Assembly: GCA_933207985.1 (NCBI GenBank)
Contig: OW240916.1
Coordinates: forward strand, 298,781,582-298,845,581
Length of the DNA: 64,000 nucleotides
Reading direction: 5' to 3'
Origin: Pelobates cultripes
Taxonomy: Eukaryota; Chordata; Amphibia; Anura; Pelobatidae
The notes under the pieces are model-generated. The model was not told where the DNA came from. It did no database searches and was given only the letters and a program-made list of their open reading frames with translations. The position numbers were made by a program, and so were the translations under genes. Below, one piece after another: positions 21,343 through 34,005 of the stretch. How positions within the stretch are numbered: position 1 is the first letter of the stretch; each line of letters opens with the position of its first letter.

Positions 21343-21889
21343 TTTTTTTTTTTTGCTCTGCATATTAGGTTGACATATGTGCGCAAGGTACCCCAATGGC
21401 AATCCTCGTGCAATGTTGAGACATATGTAACAAAGGGGTAGTCGAGAATACGTGCACAATTTTTTGTTTAAGCAGATTTGTTTAAGCAGATAGGTTTGTA
21501 ATACTCTAGTAGACTACGGTAAATACGTATACATAGTAAAACAGGCTAGGTATAACAATTCCATTAGACTAGCTATTAGACTCGTGTGAGACTGACTCAT
21601 GAGGTGGTTATACATCTCTCTTGGCTGCCTAAGGTATGAGTGAGTGGTTGCATGCTATGCTGTACTTAATCTAGAGTATGAGTGACTTGAAAATAATAAA
21701 ATAAAATAAAATAACACATAGGACAAACACAAATGCAGCATCCATATTTAAGATTAGACTTGCCACTGGCCAGGTCTATGGGAAGCAGTATTTTTAAAGC
21801 AATATTGTAAAGCGCTACGCAATCATTCGGTGCTATATAAATGGCAATAATAATAATAATAATAATATCAAGCGCATTTTGTCAGCGTT
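21343..21889. other. non-coding; LINE-like 3' tail at about 21790-21866
   Basis: No gene. TTGTAAAGCGCTACG...CGGTGCTATATAAATGG followed by (AAT)n at 21845-21866 is the kind of 3' tail seen on many vertebrate L2/CR1-type LINEs. An (AAATA)n microsatellite lies near 21690-21713. Confidence 0.5.
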
Positions 21890-22840
21890 AGTTTACGTTA
21901 CAGTCCCGGGTCATGCATTCAGCCTATGCCGGTCGGCAGGTTGTTCGGGGTGTGATTCCTAGAGGAGTCCCAGGCTTCTGCAGTTGGTGTGCTGTGGGGG
22001 ATGTACCAGGCCAACCTGCAGGCCAGCATCTTTGATCCACGGTCTTGGGGCCTCAAAGGGTCCAAGTCCTGCCCTTCATTGGGGAGGCAGGCGGACCTGG
22101 TGTTGTGCCTCCGCTGGCTGCGGGCGGTCCTCTGCCCGTGTGGACGATGCGCTGGGGTCTTGCCCTCTGTAGCCTGTGGCCTAGGTGGGCCAGAGTGTGG
22201 GTGTCTTCATGTGTGCGCCAATGGAGCGCCCAGAGACTTCCCGCCTCCTCCACTACCCACTCTGCTCCTGGGTTCCTGTGTGTGATAAAAGGGTGTAACA
22301 TGCCCCTGTCTTGCCTCTTGGGTAGCGCAGAGTTGCTGACAGAGTTCGTCCAGGCGCTGCATGGATCTGTCAATGTGGTCTCGTTGCTGCTTCTCGTGCC
22401 GCGTGGTCTGTGCCTCACCGACTCCTGAGGCCGCCGCCATCTTGGTTGAGTGGGTCACAGGATTTGCTGTCTCATGGTCTGACGTTCGTTGGTGCAGTAG
22501 GCCAGCCAGTGTGGACCAGGATATCCCCCGCCGGTCCAAAGGGAGGGGAAAAGGAGATGTGGCTTGCCCTGCGGACGCCCAGTGCCGCACAGTACAAACA
22601 AGTGGCCAACTCGCCTGTCCGATGGGCTCACTAGGCCTCACTCGCCTCTTCAACGTTTGCAGAAGGAGCCACTTCCAGAGATGGCTCAGCTTGCTTCAGT
22701 AGGTCGCAGACGCAGGTGAGTCATACATTAAGGGCCACAGGGCAATCTGGAGCTCGTGTAGGGCGCTCACAATAAGGCTAGTTGCCGGAGCTCCCTGAAA
22801 ATGTTGCCAGTCACCATGCTGCCCAGGCCACGCCCCCCTT
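21890..22840 (-). mobile_element. GC-rich LINE 5'-end-like segment
   Basis: In the minus sense it starts GGGGGCGTGGCCTGGGCAGC near 22838 and holds CAAGATGGCGGCGGCC near 22446. Both are typical of the 5' UTR and first codons of frog Tx1/L1-like LINEs. The minus frame MAAASGVGEAQ... with Gln/Arg-rich helix (to about 22207) could be the start of ORF1. Several overlapping frames on both strands are by-products of high GC. No RT is attached. A CpG-rich host promoter is the alternative. Confidence 0.35.
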
Positions 22841-23581
22841 TCACACTTTTTTTTAACACATATTTTCTCTACTGTGCCAAAATAATTCTACAGCTGATTA
22901 CATTAGCAAAATAAGACAACAAATAAGTAATATGACTAGGAAAAAAAGGTACATTCAAAACTTGAAAGACTGTTTTTTATAACCTAGATAAAAAAAAAGC
23001 ACCTAAAACGTGCTCAGTCACGTTGACAGTCTACTATGACAGAAGCGGTAAAATAATTTGGAAAGAAAAATCACACATTTGCACCTGTGCATATATACAC
23101 TGGGAGCAACACATTTGTGAACTAAAATAAATAAATAAATAAATAAATAAATTATGAAAAAGGTTCAATGAGGAATATTATGGTGCAAGTAAATAGAAGT
23201 GAATAGGAAAAGCCACAATAAAAGTGAATGCAATGCTTTAATTATTGTGTTCTCCTACAATACAATATGTGCCTTAACCGTGCCAGGAATTTACTGGGTT
23301 GAACTGGATTGTGATAATGATTGCTAAATCTTTACTTGGTAAATTTCAATAAATCATTCACTGATTTAATTTCCAGAGAAGTGATGAATCCCTTTCAAAA
23401 GAAATCACAGATGCATTTTAATATCAATTTGGGCAGGAAACTGTACGTCATTTCTATGTTTATTGTGATCCCCTGCCATTTCTTGTATTAGCTACAACAC
23501 TTCAAAAAGTTTCAAATGCAATTTACAATTAACTCAGAAAATTGTTTACATCATGTATTGGGACAACATATGCTGCAATGT
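22841..23581. other. non-coding; short AAAT microsatellite
   Basis: No gene. (AAAT)n near 23127-23151. Otherwise AT-rich and apparently unique. Confidence 0.5.
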
Positions 23582-23978
23582 TTAAAGGACAACTATAGTG
23601 CCAGGAAAACATACTCGTTTTCCTGGCACTATAGTGCCCTCAGGGTCCCACTCCCGCCAGGCTCTGGGGAGAGGAAAAGGGTTAAATTTACCTTTTTTCT
23701 AGCGCCGGGCGGGGAGCTCTCCTCCTCCTCTCCACCTCAGATCCTCCTCTTCGGCTGAATGAGCACGCGCGGCAGGAGCTGCACGCGCATTCAGCTGGTC
23801 TCATAGGAAAGCATTTATAATGCATTTATAATGCTTTCCTATGGACGCTTGCGTCTTCTCACTGTGATTTTCACAGTGAGAAGCACGCAAGCGCCTCTAG
23901 CGGCTGTCAATGAGACAGCCACTAGAGGATTTGGAGGCTGGATTAACCCTAACATAAACATAGCAGTTTCTCTGAGGG
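23582..23978. mobile_element. T2-like MITE, copy c, right half missing
   Basis: Starts TTAAAGGACAACTATAGTGC with the hairpin CCAGGAAAAC...GTTTTCCTGG. The interior matches 57266-57643. It stops at CATAGCAGTTTCTCTGA, the loop of an internal hairpin in complete family members, and has no right TTAA end. Confidence 0.7.
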
Positions 23979-24259
23979 GATGTAACATTTATGGGGATAT
24001 GTTGTATGTTGGGGTACTTATGGTACTTTATAAAAATGTGTGTTTTTTTCTGCCTGTGGATAATTAAGTTAATGCACTAAGGAAGACGGTGAGATTCCAG
24101 TTAAGCTACGGCGGTTGTGGAGTCTGCAGAGCTTGTGGTGTCTGGTGCGGTGCTTATAGTCCTCGGCGTCAGCTAGGAAGCATCTGTTGACGGAGGTACC
24201 ACGTCGAGGTGCCAGGTGATCCGTTACAATGTATATAGTTACATTTTCATATTTTATGG

Positions 24260-24480
24260 ATCCCACCTGTGTTTGCTTTTACACCCAAATACCCCATTAT
24301 GGCAAAAAGGCGCATTATAAGTGATGAAAACAGGCACCCCCTAGTGGTCAGGAGCCTGTATGCAGGTGTCTATTCAAACACTTCTGAAGAAGCCCATTCC
24401 TGGGTGATACGCTTTGGATACCTGTTTTACTTTGTTAGTATACTAATAAAGCATATTTTTTATAATAGCTTTAGTTCCAG
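24260..24480 (+). mobile_element. Penelope-like terminal fragment with hammerhead
   Basis: A short hammerhead-bearing segment followed by AATAAAGC (about 24446) and AT-rich sequence, as in the ends of Penelope-like elements. Its limits are not defined. Confidence 0.4.
24363..24424 (+). ncRNA. degenerate hammerhead motif
   Basis: Core CTGAAGA (24384-24390), helix II AGCCC/GGGT, then GATAC where GAAAC is expected, so one catalytic-core A is changed to T. Flanks CAGGTGTCT and GGATACCTG can pair as an interrupted helix I. Probably inactive. Confidence 0.45.
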
Positions 24481-24863
24481 TATATTTTATTTTTTATCTA
24501 CATCCTGCTGCTGCTCCAGATCCAGACTCGTTAGATCCCAGGTGGGGATTATATCACCAAAGCAAGTCATTGCTCTGGAAATTGTAAGTAGAATACTGTC
24601 TTTCCTTATATTCCAGTATTAGATATATTACACCATTTGGTTATTTTTTTGTTATATCTCCCCTGTATGGCTATCAAAAACTGAGAGTTAACTGCATTGG
24701 AAATCAACATATCCTTAGACAGGGATTATATCGTCCAGGCATTTAACAGCAGAGCTCTCAGTAGCTCTCCAAAGTGTGAGTTGGAACTCTGTAAAAAAAA
24801 TTTAAGATACAGTTGACATATTGCACTATTATCTGCTGTGTATCTCCTTTTTCTTGAGGTCCT

Positions 24864-26981
24864 TTTACCCCTTTGCGACCGAGGACGGTTCAGGACTGTC
24901 ATCGGCATTTTTGCCTTGCCGACCGATGACGGTCCTGAACCGTCCTAACGGTCTTAGTTACTTACCTGATCGCCGTCGTTCCCCCGGCGGCGATCAGCGT
25001 TGCTCCCAGTGTGGGGAGACTGCCTGCAGCCCAGACAGTCTCCCCACACTGAATTAGGACCCCTGTGGCCATGTGATCGCTCAACACAGCGATCACATGG
25101 TCACAATAGGTGTCCATAGTGCTGCCTGCAGAGGGACTGCCTGTGCTGACAGGCAGTCTCCCTGCTAGTGTAAAATCAAAAATCAGAATAAAGTTAATGT
25201 TAATAAAAAAAATAAAAATAATTATATATGTGTATATATGATATATAGACATATATTATATATTTATATATATATATATATATAATGCCATACTAAGTGT
25301 ATTTTTATATTAATATGTACTTATATTAATATAAAAATACACTTATAATTAAATTACACACGTATATATATAATATATATAATAACTATATATATTGTAT
25401 ATATATATATTATTATAAAATATAAATGATAAGTAATTTAAATTAAATAATTTTTTTTTAAATAATAATACATTTTTTTTTAAAAAGTATATATCTATAT
25501 GAAATTTTATTCTAACTGTATTTTAAAATTAATATATATATATATATTTATATCAAAATACACTTAGAATGAATTTGTATATATATATCTATGTATATAT
25601 AAATAAATAAAAATAATACGAAATATACATGTCCATATACAAAATTACATAAATAATTATATAAATATACACGTAGACTTCAAATATATAAATATGCATA
25701 TATATTTAAATTCTACGTGCGTATTTATGTAATATTTTTACATAATTCAGTAATTTTATTGATTGAAATTTGAGGGACCTGCCTGCCAACCCAGGCCGAA
25801 ATTCCAGAGAATTTAATTTGCTAGCACTGTATTTTACCCTGTAACGTTCTACGACACCCTAAAACCTGTACATGGGGGGTACTGTTTTACTCGGGAGACT
25901 TCGCTGAACACAAATATTAGTGATTCAAAACAGTAAAACATATCACAGCGATGATATTGTCAGTGAAAATGACTTTTTTTGCATTTTTCACACACAAACA
26001 GCACTTTTACTGATGATATAATTGTTGTGATACGTTTTCCAGTTTTTAAACACTAATATTTGTGTTCAGCGATGTCTCCCGAGTAAAACAGTACCCCCCA
26101 TGTACAGGTTTTATAGCATTTTTGAAAGTTACAAGGTCAAATATATGGGTCAAATATTTTTACATTGAAAATGGCCAGGTTTGTTACGTTGCCTTTGAGA
26201 GCGTATGGTAGCCCAGGAATGAGAATTACCCCCATGATGGCATACCATTTGCAAAAGAAGACAACCCAAGGTATTGCAAATGGGGTATGTCCAGTCTTTT
26301 TTAGTAACCACTTGGTCACAAACACTGGCCAAAATTAGCGTTCAATTTAGTTTTTTTACTTTTTTCACACACAAACAAATATGAATGCTTACTTTGGCCA
26401 GTGTTTTCGACTAAGTGGCTACTAAAAAAGACTGGACATACCCCATATTGAATACCCTGGGTTGTCTACTTTAAAAAAAATATGTACATGTGGGGTGTTA
26501 TTTAGAGATTTATGACAGATAATAGTGTTACAATGTCACTATTGATAAATTTTAAAAATGTATGTTTTGAAACCACAATATCCTACTTGTACCTATAGCC
26601 CTATAACATGCAAAAAAAAGCAAAAAAGCACGTAAACACTGGGTATTTTTAAACTCAGGACAAAATTTTGAATCTATTTAGCAGTTTTTTTCATTCGCTT
26701 TTGTAGATGAGTAAAAGATTTTTCAAGTAAAAGTAAAAAAACATGTATTTTTTTCAATTTTTCATCATATTTTTTTAAAATTAAAATACATGAGTTTATA
26801 TAAATAATGGTATGTAAAGAAAGCCCCTTTTGTCCTGAAAAAAACAATATATAATTTGTATGGGAACAGTAAATGAGAAAGCGGAAAATTACAGCCAAAC
26901 ACAAACACCACAAAAGTGTAAAAATATGCCTGGTCGCAAATGTACAACATCGCAAAAAAGGTCCAGTCCTTAAGGGGTTAA
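24864..26981. mobile_element. 2.1-kb repeat element with nested hairpins
   Basis: It begins TTTACCCCTTTGCGACCGAGG and ends CAGTCCTTAAGGGGTTAA, so the ends are worn inverted copies in the TTAACCCC style. Inside: a terminal hairpin GACGGTTCAGGAC...GTCCTGAACCGTC (24884-24945), an AT-rich core with palindromes (25190-25740), and two further inverted pairs at about 25866-25925 with 26045-26110 and about 26270-26330 with 26395-26460. No coding frame. Confidence 0.6.
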
Positions 26982-28952
26982 AGACTGCTATTACAAAATA
27001 CTGATCTCTGAAAAGAGTATGTATATATGTATATATAATTTATTATAGGTAGTAAAACCAAAACACCAAAACACAGTGAGGGGGGTGCAAAACACACAAT
27101 GATTAATACTTAGAGATGTGAGACCTCTTGATCATTCTGTAAAAAACAGTATACAAATAGACGTAGCATAATACTGCATTTAAAATCAATTGATCAATAA
27201 TAGTGGTAATGGGTCACTCACATTCTGTAGAGCCTTAAAAAGCAGGAATTGAATAATAAGCTTATTCTGGCTTCCAACACGGTATCTCAATATCCTCCTT
27301 TTGCAGGTAAGTATAAATTAAACAATATAAGATGAGATAGGTAAGAATATTTACTTCAAAATAAAAATAATACAAAATAAAACAGTAACAAGGACGGTAA
27401 AAAAAGGCAACACAATAAAGTCCAGTTTTAAGGTGTCTACTATGCCTATTGAGAAATACGGCCCTGTCAGCAAGAAAATTGATGCCCATCTATAACTACA
27501 AAAACAATATAATTTAAAAAATAATTTTAACTAAGCTTATGAATTGATTCCCCTCAGGTAGACAATCAAATTTAGGAGTAAATTTATTAGAGCTTGATGC
27601 TTTTTTATGGCAAATGCATGCTAAAATACTGTTTATTATCTGGAGTATCTCTGCTGTAATACCAAGTAGAAAAGGCTTCAAATCTGAGTGACATTTCTCC
27701 ATAGGAAGACATAGAAACCTCAATACCATTACATAGTGACGAGAGGGTATCCTGGTTTCAAATGGGATAAAAAAAAAAAACCATGAATAATAATGTGAGA
27801 ATGTGTACCATGACATCACCAGGCAAGTCTCATGGGAGTGAGTTTTGCCTGGGACGCATTGTGTTTAGGTAAGCTTTTAAAGACAAGCAATCACCTCGAA
27901 CTGAAGGGTCATCAAGTCAACAGGAGGACACAGAAAAGCTGGTGCAGATCAAAGAGCTCTACATTCTGGAGGGGTCAGATTATTTTGCCCTTTTGTTTAT
28001 GAAAAGAATCCCTCATGTTATGTGCTAGGGTATCATGGATTGGAGCCCATGCATGTCTTTTGGGGGTGTTTTTTTTGTCTGGTGATATCATTGGGTCAAA
28101 CAATTAAGATAGTACCGTGTTTGCTGCTAAATCAAACACTACTGCCATGTTTTCTTTGCATTCATGCTTAGAGAAACCATACTTTGGAAGTGGTTCAAAA
28201 GGATACAATGAATGTAAGTTAGGCGGCAGAGCCATCGAGGAAATATTGCAAAGCTTTTATGATATAAGCCATTGTTTTTGGTAACGAGTAGATCAACCTT
28301 TAATCTTTATCTTGTGCAGCATTGTTTTTGACAAATTAATGTACACATCAACTACAGGAAGCTATCCATGTAAGGTTTTTTTTTTGGTTTTTTTAGCAGA
28401 GGAAAGATAAACATTTAATGTAAAATATATACATATTTTTTAACATTTGAAAGTTTATTGAAGTATTGTAGGATGTGATACAGAAGGAAAGATGTGGAGA
28501 GGTAAAATCATATCCACTGGCAATTGCAAGAAAACCAAGCAGCTTGCTGCTGAGATCACATTCTGAACTAACCACAGAGATCCCTGTATCATTGTCCTGA
28601 TGCACAGGAGACAGGAAGCACACAGACGTTGCACCCTTGTGGTGCGCTACCTAGTGTATTGGGACTATGGATGTAGCAGTCTTCAGTGTGTACTGGGCAT
28701 GAAGTCTGTAAGCAGCACTGGGAATGGAGTCTGTGAGTAATGGCTGCAGTCGTGGGTGCCTGGCATGGCGACCATCATCTATACATACTGAGCTCTTAGC
28801 TGGGTCTGCTTGGACAGCCCATACTCCAATAAAGCTGCCCTGGGGGTTTAGGACCTCTAGTGTGTGGTAAGTACCTGCAGTGGGGGGTTAGTGGTTGTAG
28901 TTGGTTAATAAAGGGCTGAGGCGAAGGATTAAAAAAAAGGTTTTTTTTTAAT
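26982..28952. other. non-coding, mostly unique
   Basis: No repeat or gene that I recognise. The open frames here are short and low-complexity. Confidence 0.5.
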
Positions 28953-29185
28953 GCAACAAAAAATGTAATAATGTTTCTTCCACCTCCCTGAGGCTTACAG
29001 ATGCGCTACAAGAGATGTATGAAACTCTCGATCTCCCTGCTGCCCATATGAATTTTACAATATCTGAATTGATCTCTTTAAAAAAGGAATTAGAAAGGCC
29101 TATTGGGAGTGTACGAAATAACTATTGGATCCAAGGTAAGATAGACATTTTCAGGGCTACTATTCAATCAGACTATTTGAGATAG
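28953..29185 (+). other. unidentified coding-like segment, possible exon
   Basis: A plus-strand frame without stops runs to TAG at about 29183, reading ...DALQEMYETLDLPAAHMNF and on to KIDIFRATIQSDYLR. A CT-rich tract ending TTACAG (29002) precedes the densest part, and CAAGGTAAGA (about 29132) follows it. These look like splice acceptor and donor sites around an exon of about 130 bp. The composition is protein-like, but I do not recognise the family. It could equally be a remnant of an unknown transposon. Confidence 0.3.
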
Positions 29186-29589
29186 GTCATGGACAATTTA
29201 TGTAATTGTGGGCCGCCAGATTACATCTGATGCTTGTGTTTGGTGATCGTTAGCCCAAGTACATTATGTCTGTGTTCATCCATTTGGAAATGTAAAATAA
29301 GGTAGGCTCTAACACTATTTGATATACTTATATATAGTGCCTGTTCTCAATCCATCAAAGGCACTAAGTTTCCCCTAAGCCCCCAAACAACCCTATAATC
29401 TATGAGTTAGGGCTAATAGTATGCCCCCAAGTTAGAGTCTCTCAGATGATGTAAAATTAAAGATAGTTTCCTAGTGCTGTCTGCTCCCTGGTGACCATAG
29501 AAACCCTGTCTGATCCGTTTATATTAGGTTAGCAATTAAAGGGCCTAACCTAGTTGCTAGAAGATTGAGGCAAATTTTCACGTCAAGGT

Positions 29590-29669
29590 TTAACCCCTTA
29601 AGGACACATGACATGTGTGACATGTCACTATTCCCTTTTATTCAAGAACTTTGGTCCTTAAGGGGTTAA
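29590..29669. mobile_element. palindromic MITE, single copy
   Basis: TTAACCCCTTAAGGACACATG to CCTTAAGGGGTTAA; same family as 18958-19037 and in the same orientation. Confidence 0.72.
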
Positions 29670-29849
29670 TAAAGATATAGAGTGGTTAATTTCACACTTT
29701 TTTTTAGGAAGTATAGAAAATACTAGTATGTTATACATTATGTTAACTGCCTAATGTTAATATTGATGCGGAAGAACAGCAAACTGGGAAAGCTGCATTA
29801 ACACATTAATTATTTTAAACTTTAATTATCCAGACATAAAATGAAATAT

Positions 29850-31265
29850 AAGGACTAGTAGTTCAGCAAGGAAAATAATTTTTTTAAACCTGATAAATTA
29901 CCCATTTATGTCACAAGTGATACAAGCACAAACTAGAAAGGATGATTGTCTGGATATGTTTATAACAAACAATGTTGTTCTTTTGACCAACATTCAAGTA
30001 GGGGAGGACTTGGTAAGTAGTGATCACACTATAGTGTTGAAATAAACTCAAATAAATAAATGCACATGGGGTATACTAAAATATATCATTTTAAAAAGGC
30101 CAATTTCAAAAGATTAGGGCAGCTTTACAACATATTGAATGGCATAAACCCTCTAGTGAAAATAAACACTGGATACATTGAATATTTTTAAGGTACACTT
30201 CTCAGTATGTACTATATGGTGATACATGTAAAAGCAACACGGTGAACTCAATGTTGCTTTGTGGTAAAGTACACCAAGAAATAAAAAAAATAAAAAAGGG
30301 CATTTAAAGCAGACAAATCAGAGGCATCCTATATAAGATAGTCAATAATGCAAGCAAAAAGGTGATTAGATTGGCTAAACTAGAAAATGAGAAAGTAAAA
30401 AGAGTAAAAAATAAATAAATATTTTGTTACATACTCTAAAAACAAAAAGGATTAAAGTGTAGGTTTACTGAAAACAGAGATGATGTGTTAGTTAAAGGGA
30501 CTCTCCAGTGCCAGGAAAATAATCCGTTTTCCTGGCACTGCAGGTCCCCTCTACCTCCCACCCCCCATCCCAAGTTGCTGAAGGGGTTAAAACCCCTTCA
30601 GTGACTCACCTGTATCCAGCGCCGATGACGTCATCTGGCGGGGGAGACCTATTGCGCATGTGTGGCCGCCGGCTGGGGGAGACCTAATGCGCATGCGCGG
30701 GAATGCCGCACATGCGCATTAGACCTCCCCATAGGAAAGCGTGCTTAGAAAATGCTTTCTTATGGGGATTTCAGCAACGCTGGAGGTCCTCACATAGTGT
30801 GAGGATGTCCAGCGATGCTATAGCACACGGAATGTGTGCTATAATCATGGAAGTGCCCTCTGGTGGCTGTCTAGTAGACAGCCACTACAGGATGAGTTAA
30901 CCCTGCAAGTAAATATTGCAGTTTATGAAAACTGCAATAATTACACTTGCCGGGTTAAGGATAGTGGGAGTTGGCACCTAGACCACTCCAATGGGCAGAA
31001 GTGGTCTGGGTGCCTGGAGTGTCCCTTTAATGAAGACCAGAGAAAGGCAGAAATTTAACATAACTATTTTTCCTCAGTATATAATAAGGAGGAACCGGTG
31101 GCAAGAGATATGCAATCAATTACTGAAAAAAACCTGCAGAAAAATTGTGATTGGATAACTTAAGACAAAGTGTTGCAGCAACTAAAGAAATTAATGTAAA
31201 GAAAGCTCTGGGGCCTGACGGTATTCACCAATGAATACTTAAGGAGCTAAGTTTGGAAAAAGGTG
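29850..31265 (+). pseudogene. CR1-like LINE fragment with a MITE inserted
   Basis: The endonuclease C-terminus reads DCLDMFITNNVVLLTN...SSDHTIVL (about 29940-30040). After the MITE, the RT N-terminus reads KALGPDGIH (about 31205-31230) and LKELS. These are the SDH and GPDGI landmarks of CR1-type LINEs. Several frames and stops show decay. The sequence just before 30492 and just after 31030 reads on across the MITE (RDDVLV then EDQRKAEI). Confidence 0.65.
30492..31030. mobile_element. T2-like MITE, copy d, complete
   Basis: TTAA at both ends (30492-30495, 31027-31030). Left TTAAAGGGACTCTCCAGTGC, right inverted GGAGTGTCCCTTTAA. Internal hairpins include CAGGAAAATAA...TTTTCCTG near the left end and ATTGCAGTTT/AAACTGCAAT near 30915-30940. 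It lies in the CR1-like LINE. Confidence 0.82.
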
Positions 31266-33424
31266 AACCTCTCTTTTTAATCTTTTGGGGTTCTTTTCTT
31301 TATGATTCACCCTTTTGTGGTATCTGATTCATTTTTCTTCATCTTTTTTCGGTAACAGAATTTGGATGAGCTGAACCACTATATGGGCAAAATTCAGCCT
31401 TCCAAAAAAAATCTTTTATTTTGAGATTAAGTGGTTCAGCCAAAACAAACATTTTTCACTGTGCTCAAGTGTATTATTATAAGCAGTAATTATTTTTGCA
31501 TAAATCACGTTACAGAAGGTGATGTGGCATGAAAAGCTGGTAACTGTGCAGAGGAGACAGGCAGAGCTACAGATTTAATTAAAAGAGTTGACAATGAAAC
31601 TCAACTGAGCTCAACATTAAAGAGAGAATCTTACTCTTGAGAAGCTTTTCAAGATAAAAGAGTAGAATAGAACTATTGCTTCACAATCAAAAAAATAAAA
31701 AATAAATTAAAATGGACCAATAAGTATAAATTCACCAGCTAGGAGGTAAATACTAACAAATCAAAAAAATCACCAGTTTGCAGAAAGCAGGGCATAATAG
31801 GATTTAATGAAACAAATCTGTTTTTCAATGTATTTATTTAATAGACATTGTATTACGTTACTTGGAAGTGGTCCACAGCACAAATTCTCATATGTTACCA
31901 GGGATATGGTTTGAATTTGGAGTTTGTTAAATCGATACTGTATAGCAAAAGCCTCTTAAGTAGATGACTGAAAATCAGAAAGTTACTTGACATTTAGTGA
32001 TTTAGTCAAACAAATGAACAAGCTCAGAATTTAAATTAATGTCTGCCAACCTCTGCAAAATATTGCATTTAGGAAATCCAAATAAAAATACAGGATTAAC
32101 TGTACTATTCTGAAAACAGCAGGATGTGAGGAGAGTACTGAACTATCGTCCCAGTGGATGGTAGCTATGCAAAAAAATAATAACAAAAATAATATTAAAA
32201 AAATTCTGCAATGACAATTTACAGATTGTCCATGATCCCAACATCAGAGTGCGGTATTGAGATATGGATCATGGTATCTCATGCTATCACCACTGAAAAA
32301 TGAATTAACATTTCTTTTATATAACATACAATAATATTCACATGTCATATCTCTCATATATAAAATTTGTTCATAAGAACATTATATTTCACTTAATTTA
32401 ATTAAAAAGCAATTGTCACTAAATGAAGGCTCCCAAAGTTCCTCAAATGCACAAACTAGCCTACGGTGCATCATGCTACCTGGGCTTCCTCATTTACTAG
32501 CTGAGATGTCTCATTTACTGAGGCTTCTTACTTTACCTTCCTCAATGCATTTTTAAAGGATTGTGCCAACCTCCACTTTATCCCTCTCCCTTACTGCTGT
32601 TCTTCATTTCTTGCTCTCATTTTGCTATCTTATCTTTCTTTTTTTCATTGATTTTATATAGAAATGCATCACGTGCATCTCTAATCTTTGCTCTTCTGTA
32701 TTGGACACTATAGTTACAATTTATTCTAAAAAAAACAAAATAAACCCCAGCATTTCCACCACCACGTTCACAGCAAATACCAGCACCACAGACATCACCA
32801 GTACCACCACCAACAACATTTCCATTAGTATTAATCACCAACCAAATGTTAGTGTACAGGTTAGTTTTGAAACAGCTTCCAATGCCATCGAAAGAGTCTA
32901 GCGCCCTTGGCGAGGAGCTGTATTGGCACCCCGTGTCCCTCGAATCATGAAAAAGTAGATGCATTTTAGGTTAACTTCAATCATTTTGGATTGTCAGCAT
33001 TTCCATAGTGAGCTTAGTATTCAAATGAGATTCACACTAAACATTCAGTATCACATTTAGCAGAAATATAAAGCCTTGATGGGATTAATTTTACATTTTT
33101 AAAGGTGCTGTTCCACATAGTATGACTCATTATACCAGCCCCATATCATAACATTATTTGCTTGTTCATTAAAGGGAAAAACATGCATTTTAAATGTATC
33201 CTAGCACGGAGACTGCACTCACAGGACCTGCCCCAAGACTTCTAACAGCCTTACTGCATGCACCATGCAGGAGGAAAAAGATGTCGGATATGAGATTTCT
33301 GGCAACAATAATGGCATCACATTGACCACAAGAGTGCTCTCTCACGCTCTTGCAGCTGCATCTTCATCCCCCCATGGCAGAACTTTTAAAGCGGCCCGGC
33401 CCTGCACCACATTACAAAAAAACA
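31266..33424. other. non-coding, no firm feature
   Basis: No gene recognised. An ACC/CAC-rich stretch (32750-32830) gives Thr- or Gly-rich frames on either strand and is treated as low-complexity DNA. Confidence 0.4.
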
Positions 33425-34005
33425 ATAATTTTACTTACCATTAATTCTATTTTCCTTAGTAAAGTAGCAATACTGTAACAAGTGGGTAGTTCCTTCTGTT
33501 AAGTGGACAAGAAGCTCTGCAATAAATTAAAAAGTTAATATAATTCCCGCCTACTCACCAATAAAAAGCTGTTCCTCCACTCTATCCCCAGTTATCAAAA
33601 TAACCATACGGAGACCAAATACTGCAAAATATAATTTATTATCCAATAGGAGGGGAAAAGGCAAAACTGCCACTTTACTAAAAAATATAGAATTTACGGT
33701 AAGTAAAATTACTGTTTTTCCTGTTGTAATTGGCAGTACTGTAACAAGTGGGATATAGCAAGATCACTTAAAAGTAAACTGTGGGCAATTAGTAGGCCAC
33801 AGCTTGGAGCATCTTCTGCCTAAAAGAAGCTTCAGAGGAGGCGAATATGTCCAGCCTGTAATGCTTTATAAAAGTGTGAAAGGAGCACTACGTAGCAGCT
33901 TTACAAATATCTTCTGGAGATGCCAACGACCTTTCAGCCCATGAGGTTGCCATGGCACTGGTGGAATGTGCCTTGACCTGAAAGGGCAGGGAGACGTTAC
34001 TAATT
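33425..34005 (-). pseudogene. DIRS-type element end: recombinase C-terminus and terminal repeat
   Basis: The minus-strand translation between about 33985 and 33790 reads VKAHSTSAMATSWAERS, PEDICKAAT and HTFIKHYRLD. This matches the C-terminal catalytic part of DIRS-order tyrosine recombinases, with one in-frame stop. Downstream in that sense, CCCACTTGTTACAGTA occurs twice (about 33735 and 33475), flanked by TTTACTTACC words in opposed orientation. These look like remains of terminal repeats. It is a different family from the Ngaro at 9447-15645. Confidence 0.55.

Noticed and set aside
21984..22702. Cluster of 60-148 aa frames on both strands, possibly a host gene in a CpG-rich island
   Set aside because: High GC lowers stop frequency in all frames. 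The segment has LINE 5'-end words and no recognisable domain. I list it only as a LINE-like segment.
28104..28290. Open segment with CTTAG before and GTAAGT after a 42-bp stretch, like a micro-exon
   Set aside because: The length is within chance for AT-rich DNA and no protein family is recognised.
32617..32964. 115-aa Gly/Cys-rich frame and opposing Thr/Ser-rich frame
   Set aside because: They come from an ACC/CAC low-complexity stretch, with no domain.
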